From Methanobacteriota archaeon (GTDB taxonomy: Archaea; Halobacteriota; Methanosarcinia; Methanosarcinales; Methanosarcinaceae): a DNA stretch of 35,609 nucleotides. The position numbers and the translations under genes are program-made. The stretch is taken from contig JAENYU010000012.1 in NCBI GenBank assembly GCA_016841625.1, forward strand, positions 1 to 35,609. The letters run 5' to 3'. Within the stretch, counting starts at the first letter, position 1. Each line of letters opens with the position of its first letter. Positions 32,629 to 35,609 of this stretch are shown here, piece by piece. The notes beneath the pieces were generated by a model. The model was not told where the DNA came from. It ran no database searches and saw only the letters and a program-made list of their open reading frames with translations.

Positions 32629-32709
32629 GGATAGTGCCCCTTTCACTCTCGGTGGCCCGGGGTGAAAGACTTCCCAATCCATTGTGTTTCAGGTCTTTCG
32701 ATACTATCC
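32629..32709 (-). ncRNA. Predicted three-way-junction leader RNA of the CobW gene
   Basis: In 81 bases three stems close without conflict: P1 GGATAGT/ACTATCC (7 bp, 32629-32635 with 32703-32709), P2 GAAAGAC/GTCTTTC (7 bp, 32664-32670 with 32693-32699) and P3 CCCC/GGGG (32637-32640 with 32659-32662). Junction linkers are 3, 1 and 1 nt. An alternative stem TTTCAC/GTGAAA (32641-32646 with 32662-32667) competes with P2 and P3. It starts about 108 bases upstream of the CobW ATG, the position of a leader regulator. It matches no riboswitch class I can recall with confidence. Confidence 0.45.
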
Positions 32710-32786
32710 TTCCCGGTAAATGGCAAAACCGGTTTTAAGAGAGTATCTTTCCCTGACTTTTTTACGGTTCAGGTGTCCCCTGTGGC

Positions 32787-32817
32787 GTCCGGAGCTTATA
32801 GGCTTCGGGCACCGGAC
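32787..32817 (-). other. Stem-loop upstream of the three-way junction
   Basis: GTCCGG/CCGGAC, 6 bp around a 19-base loop, in the same probable leader. A TATA-like sequence (CTATATCC near 32905) lies upstream. The rest of the 535-base gap (32522-33056) shows no gene. Confidence 0.4.
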
Positions 32818-32999
32818 CTTTTTTGTCTCTTGTTTTCGGGCCGGCATTTCCCCTTAAAAATGGAGAAAACGGGTTGAACCGGCCTTCTTGAGATGTTTTG
32901 TGGATATAGACTGTCCTTTCATAGGCACATTAAAATGGCAAATATGTGCCTTCCGGGTAAGGCGTTGCAGGTCTAACTCACTTCCTGGGGGATAGATGA

Positions 33000-33033
33000 A
33001 CAATGCCCATGAGAGAGGGATTTAAGGCATTGT
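33000..33033 (-). terminator. Hairpin after the chaperonin gene
   Basis: ACAATGCC/GGCATTGT, 8 bp around an 18-base loop, starting 24 bases beyond the chaperonin stop. Confidence 0.5.
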
Positions 33034-33056
33034 CATCAGCGTGATTAATTTTTTGT

Positions 33057-34664
33057 TCAGGCTTTCGGGATTATCTCGTCAATCCTGAGCACGTTTCTAG
33101 CTGTTTCTGTTGCCGAGACCAGGGCAAGTTTCTTGATCGTTGCCGAATCGTAGACTTTCGGCCCTTTATCCGTAACCTTCCTGGAGAGGTCTATCCTCGC
33201 CTCAACTCCTCTTACGTAGGCGTTTCTCATTTCCACCATCGCATCGATGGTTTTCATGCCTGCGTTTCTTGCAAGGGTTTCGGGAATCTTTTCCAGGGCT
33301 TCTGCATATGCCAGGACAGCCAGCTGTTTCTTTCCCTGCTGGGTTGCTGCAAAGATCCTGACCATGTGCGCCAGTTCAAACTCAATTGCCCCTCCTCCGT
33401 TTACTATTTCCCTGTTTTTCATAAGGAAGGCGGCGTTATTGAGTGCGTCGTCCACGGCTTCTTCCACCTTGTCCAGGCCGTACCTTGCGGGCTCCCAGAT
33501 CAGGATCGTTGAGATCGGCTTTCCCTTCACTGTTATAAAGACAAAGTTTTCCCTGTTCCTCTTTTCGAGCTTAATCCTGTCGGCTCTACCCAGATGCCGG
33601 GGCAGGATCTCATCTTTCTGGCTCATCAGGGTTGTACCCACGGCTTCCGCGAGCTTTTCCAGGTCTTTCATCTTCAGCTTCTTGAAAGCCAGCATATTAC
33701 TGTCCCGAAGCAGGGTCTCGATGTAGGGGTCTATGTCTCCCTCACAGAAGAGGACGTTTGCGCCCGAATTGATGATTTTTTCCGCGATTTTCCTGCACAT
33801 CTCCTTTTTTCTCTCCTCAAAGAGCAGAGCCGTTTGGACGGAGTCCATTCTCAGGTTGTGCTGGGGGTTGAGGTATCCGCTTTTAATCTTCAGGTCGTAA
33901 TTGATAATGAGCACCGAGGGGTTTTCGAAATCCTTTGGCATATCCGTCCTTGCCGGGTTTTCGTCCATTATGAGTCCTTCCAGGGCAACTATCTCGGGCC
34001 CTCCCACTTTCTTCATGACCTTCACGTTCCTGTTAAGGTCGAGGCGGCCTTTTTGGGTTCCGTCCAGGTGCTCGATAACTTTCAGTACGATGTCCGTTAT
34101 CTCTTCTGCCTGCTTTCTTTCCACCCCTTTCCCTGTGGCAGAGCATGTAATTGTGGTCCTGACATCTTCTTCCCTTGCCTGCCTGATGCTGTACTGGAGC
34201 ATCTCATAGGCTTTTTGCAGGGCAAGTTCGTAGCCTTCGATTATAATAGTGGGGTGGACTCCTACCCTAATCAGCTTGACTGCGTTTTTGATCAGGTTGC
34301 TTGTCAGGATCACTGCGGTTTTCGTCCCGTCCCCGCAGGTCTTGTCCATGGATTCCGCAAGTTTTTTGAGGGAAGTAACGATCGGGTGAAGCACATCCAT
34401 TTCCTTCAGGATCACTTTCCCGTCGTTTGTGACGAACACATCATTTACCTGGTTTATTACTATCTTGTTCATCCCTTTCGGGCCAAGGGATGATGCAAGG
34501 AGCTCATCGATTTCCGTTGCAGCCCTCTCGAGCTGGTCGATAAGTCCATCTTCTTTTACCGGCTCGTTGATGAGAATCTTATCTCTTATGGTCCGGGCCA
34601 GTTTTGCCATTCCGTCCTGGCTCTCCAGACCTGTTCCGTTAGGTATTTTTAGTTCGCTTGCCAT
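33057..34664 (-). CDS. Divergent group II chaperonin (thermosome-type) subunit
   Basis: 535 aa. Group II chaperonin framework: SSLGPKGMNKI (about 59-68), DGTKTAV (about 112-118), GANVLFCEGDID in the apical domain, NGGGAIEFELA, and the terminal ATETARNVLRIDEII. It departs from canonical thermosome subunits: GDGTTT is GDGTKT, the usual VvaGGGApE is IVNGGGAIE, and the C-terminal nucleotide-contact region is strongly changed (TDKGPKVYDSATIKKLAL). Methanosarcina species carry extra, diverged Hsp60 subunits besides the main ones, and this fits that group. The start is the ATG at 34664 with GGGGA six bases upstream; 32 more upstream codons do not resemble the family. Confidence 0.88.
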   Translation of the reverse strand: MASELKIPNGTGLESQDGMAKLARTIRDKILINEPVKEDGLIDQLERAATEIDELLASSLGPKGMNKIVINQVNDVFVTNDGKVILKEMDVLHPIVTSLKKLAESMDKTCGDGTKTAVILTSNLIKNAVKLIRVGVHPTIIIEGYELALQKAYEMLQYSIRQAREEDVRTTITCSATGKGVERKQAEEITDIVLKVIEHLDGTQKGRLDLNRNVKVMKKVGGPEIVALEGLIMDENPARTDMPKDFENPSVLIINYDLKIKSGYLNPQHNLRMDSVQTALLFEERKKEMCRKIAEKIINSGANVLFCEGDIDPYIETLLRDSNMLAFKKLKMKDLEKLAEAVGTTLMSQKDEILPRHLGRADRIKLEKRNRENFVFITVKGKPISTILIWEPARYGLDKVEEAVDDALNNAAFLMKNREIVNGGGAIEFELAHMVRIFAATQQGKKQLAVLAYAEALEKIPETLARNAGMKTIDAMVEMRNAYVRGVEARIDLSRKVTDKGPKVYDSATIKKLALVSATETARNVLRIDEIIPKA

Positions 34665-34780
34665 GTTTTTTCCCCAATTGCGGTTATCCTGACCTGCTGG
34701 GCGGTCTGCTATGTTTCCTTTTGCAGGAATTTTCTCCCTACTTGTGCAGGACTTGTCCATCCGTGTCGGTTAAGTCTGCA

Positions 34781-34790
34781 TTTTTATATT
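34781..34790 (-). promoter_or_regulatory. TATA box of the chaperonin gene
   Basis: AATATAAAAA on the minus strand, about 120 bases before the ATG, predicting a leader of about 90 bases. Confidence 0.5.
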
Positions 34791-34858
34791 TTTTTGGTTA
34801 ATTTTTTATGTTTTGCCTGGAAGTTTTACCGGACTTTTTTTGGGCATTCAGGTTGGAA

Positions 34859-34913
34859 GTTTTAGTTGAAGTTCAGTTGGAGTTCAGTTGGAGTTCAGTT
34901 GGAGTTTAGTGGA
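34859..34913. repeat. 11-bp tandem repeat upstream of the chaperonin
   Basis: GTTCAGTTGGA is repeated exactly at 34871, 34882 and 34893, with degenerate copies on both sides. The period is about one helical turn and the array lies 70-130 bases upstream of the TATA box. Confidence 0.9.
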
Positions 34914-34993
34914 GGTTTTAGTTGGGCATTTAGGCTGGAAGTTTTTTATTGTAGCTTTTTTGATGGAAGTTTTTTGATGATGCCAAAAAGGTT

Positions 34994-35377
34994 TCAGGAA
35001 GCATTTCCTTTCTTTAGAAGTGTCCGTAAGCGCATTCTCAACTGTCCTGACTTTTTCGGTGCAGGTTCCTTTTTCCTTTCCGGTTTCGGGATGTCTGCGG
35101 ATTCGGAATGCTCCTGAATGCTTCCGAGATAAGCGTAAGGGGCTTCCATTGTAAGGCTTGTTTCAAAAGGCAGCTCGGAATGCACAGGATATGCGTACGT
35201 CGTGAATGCGAAATCCTGAGTGAGTTCATAGTTCACAGGATCTGCTTCAATATCCGAATAATGGAAGAAAATCCTCTTAGATGAGTGGCTCGGCTCTTGC
35301 TCATAGGCAGCAGGACAACTTTCAGGAATCGGATGGATATGTTTTTCTTCAGGTTCGGGTTTTCTCTGGGATTTCAT
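34994..35377 (-). CDS. Hypothetical protein, 127 aa
   Basis: No family recognised. The protein is polar, with an acidic, Pro/His/Glu-rich N-terminal part, a middle with many Tyr/Phe (HYSDIEADPVNYELTQDF) and a basic tail (PERKKEPAPKK ... RMRLRTLLKKG). No signal peptide or membrane segment is seen. The start at 35377 has a good ribosome binding site (GAGGTGA, 6 bases upstream), the best reason to call it real. It overlaps the end of the repeat-containing open frame by 29 bases. It may be a lineage-specific gene. Confidence 0.6.
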   Translation of the reverse strand: MKSQRKPEPEEKHIHPIPESCPAAYEQEPSHSSKRIFFHYSDIEADPVNYELTQDFAFTTYAYPVHSELPFETSLTMEAPYAYLGSIQEHSESADIPKPERKKEPAPKKSGQLRMRLRTLLKKGNAS

Positions 35378-35609
35378 CCAGTCTCACCTCTTTCCTAAAA
35401 TAATTAAAAAAGGCTCTTCGCCATTTTTTCTGCAAACAGCTAAATACTTTTTTTCGGTTTGCTAAGTTTTTCTGTTTGTTTTTTAATTCGTTTTTCTGAT
35501 TGTTTTTCGATTCGTTTTTTAATTCGTTTTTTAATTCTTTTTTCGATTCTTTTTTCGATTCTTTTTTCGATTCTTTTTTCGATTCTTTTTTCGATTCTTT
35601 TTTCGATTC
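35349..35609 (-). CDS. C-terminal part of a possible gene with ESKK repeats (partial)
   Basis: A minus-strand frame is open from the window edge to a TGA at 35349-35351. The 12-bp repeat translates as tandem E-S-K-K tetrapeptides (about six), then related ELKN/ESKN units, then a basic tail ending VRLDEIPEKTRT. If real, the protein has a lysine-rich repeat tail. Because 12 is a multiple of three, the repeat alone would keep a frame open, so this may also be a non-coding microsatellite. Confidence 0.35.
   Translation of the reverse strand, partial: ESKKESKKESKKESKKESKKESKKELKNELKNESKNNQKNELKNKQKNLANRKKVFSCLQKKWRRAFFNYFRKEVRLDEIPEKTRT
35544..35609. repeat. 12-bp tandem repeat running off the right edge
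   Basis: CGATTCTTTTTT repeated at 35544, 35556, 35568, 35580, 35592 and 35604, with decayed copies from about 35470 on. The array continues past the window. Confidence 0.95.

Noticed and set aside
32539-32675. Small minus-strand frame of about 33 codons inside the predicted leader RNA
   Set aside because: The start lacks a ribosome binding site and the region is better explained by base pairing.

Overview
The window comes from a Methanosarcina-type methanogenic archaeon. The main evidence is a methanol methyltransferase pair (mtaC, mtaB) with two regulators of the Methanosarcina FilR1/Msr family, an NrpR nitrogen repressor, a two-gene sufC-sufB Fe-S assembly operon, a group II chaperonin, a PKD-rich secreted protease, archaeal TATA promoters and U-rich 3' ends. 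I checked the stop codons of 24 confident genes. Twelve are TAA, twelve are TGA and none is TAG, as expected in a lineage where TAG encodes pyrrolysine. Nearly every gene is on the minus strand. The exceptions are one tRNA-Arg(GCG), one cupredoxin-like lipoprotein and a probable gene tail at the left edge.

Layout from left to right. (1) 1-5.3 kb is a redox module: a very large FAD/Fe-S oxidoreductase with a Met/Pro-rich tail, a membrane 4Fe-4S protein and a small HTH regulator, with a 21-bp palindromic repeat array between them. (2) 5.3-7.5 kb is sufC-sufB with a repeat array and an inverted repeat in its promoter region. (3) 7.8-9.5 kb is an IscB (RNA-guided nuclease, OMEGA type) element with all catalytic residues intact. 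A highly structured upstream region looks like its guide RNA. The element appears to have inserted at the very end of a metallo-beta-lactamase-fold gene. (4) 9.5-13.9 kb is a run of housekeeping genes: MBL protein, NrpRI, Zn-ribbon protein, a cis-prenyltransferase homolog lacking its catalytic motif, and the YchF GTPase. (5) 14-19 kb holds the tRNA, the lipoprotein and a secreted papain-like protease with seven PKD domains.

(6) 19.4-32.5 kb is a methanol-metabolism island. Read in the direction of transcription it is: CobW-family GTPase, a 1.16-kb gene-free leader region, mtaC, mtaB, an acetate-transporter-family protein, a CDF transporter interrupted by an in-frame TAG, two tandem HyuA-like ATPases, and two tandem FilR1-domain regulators. 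The regulators probably control mtaCB. The CobW protein (metal handling) and the ASKHA-fold HyuA-like ATPases are candidates for maturing or reactivating the Zn/corrinoid methyltransferase, but that role is inferred. (7) 32.5-35.6 kb has a predicted three-way-junction RNA upstream of the CobW gene, a divergent chaperonin, a small hypothetical protein, and a repeat-containing open frame that runs off the right edge.

Gene-free intervals carry an unusual number of short tandem duplications (units of 4 to 40 bp). The points most worth following up are the IscB/guide-RNA locus, the amber-containing CDF gene, the HyuA-like pair beside mtaCB, and the structured RNA ahead of the CobW gene.
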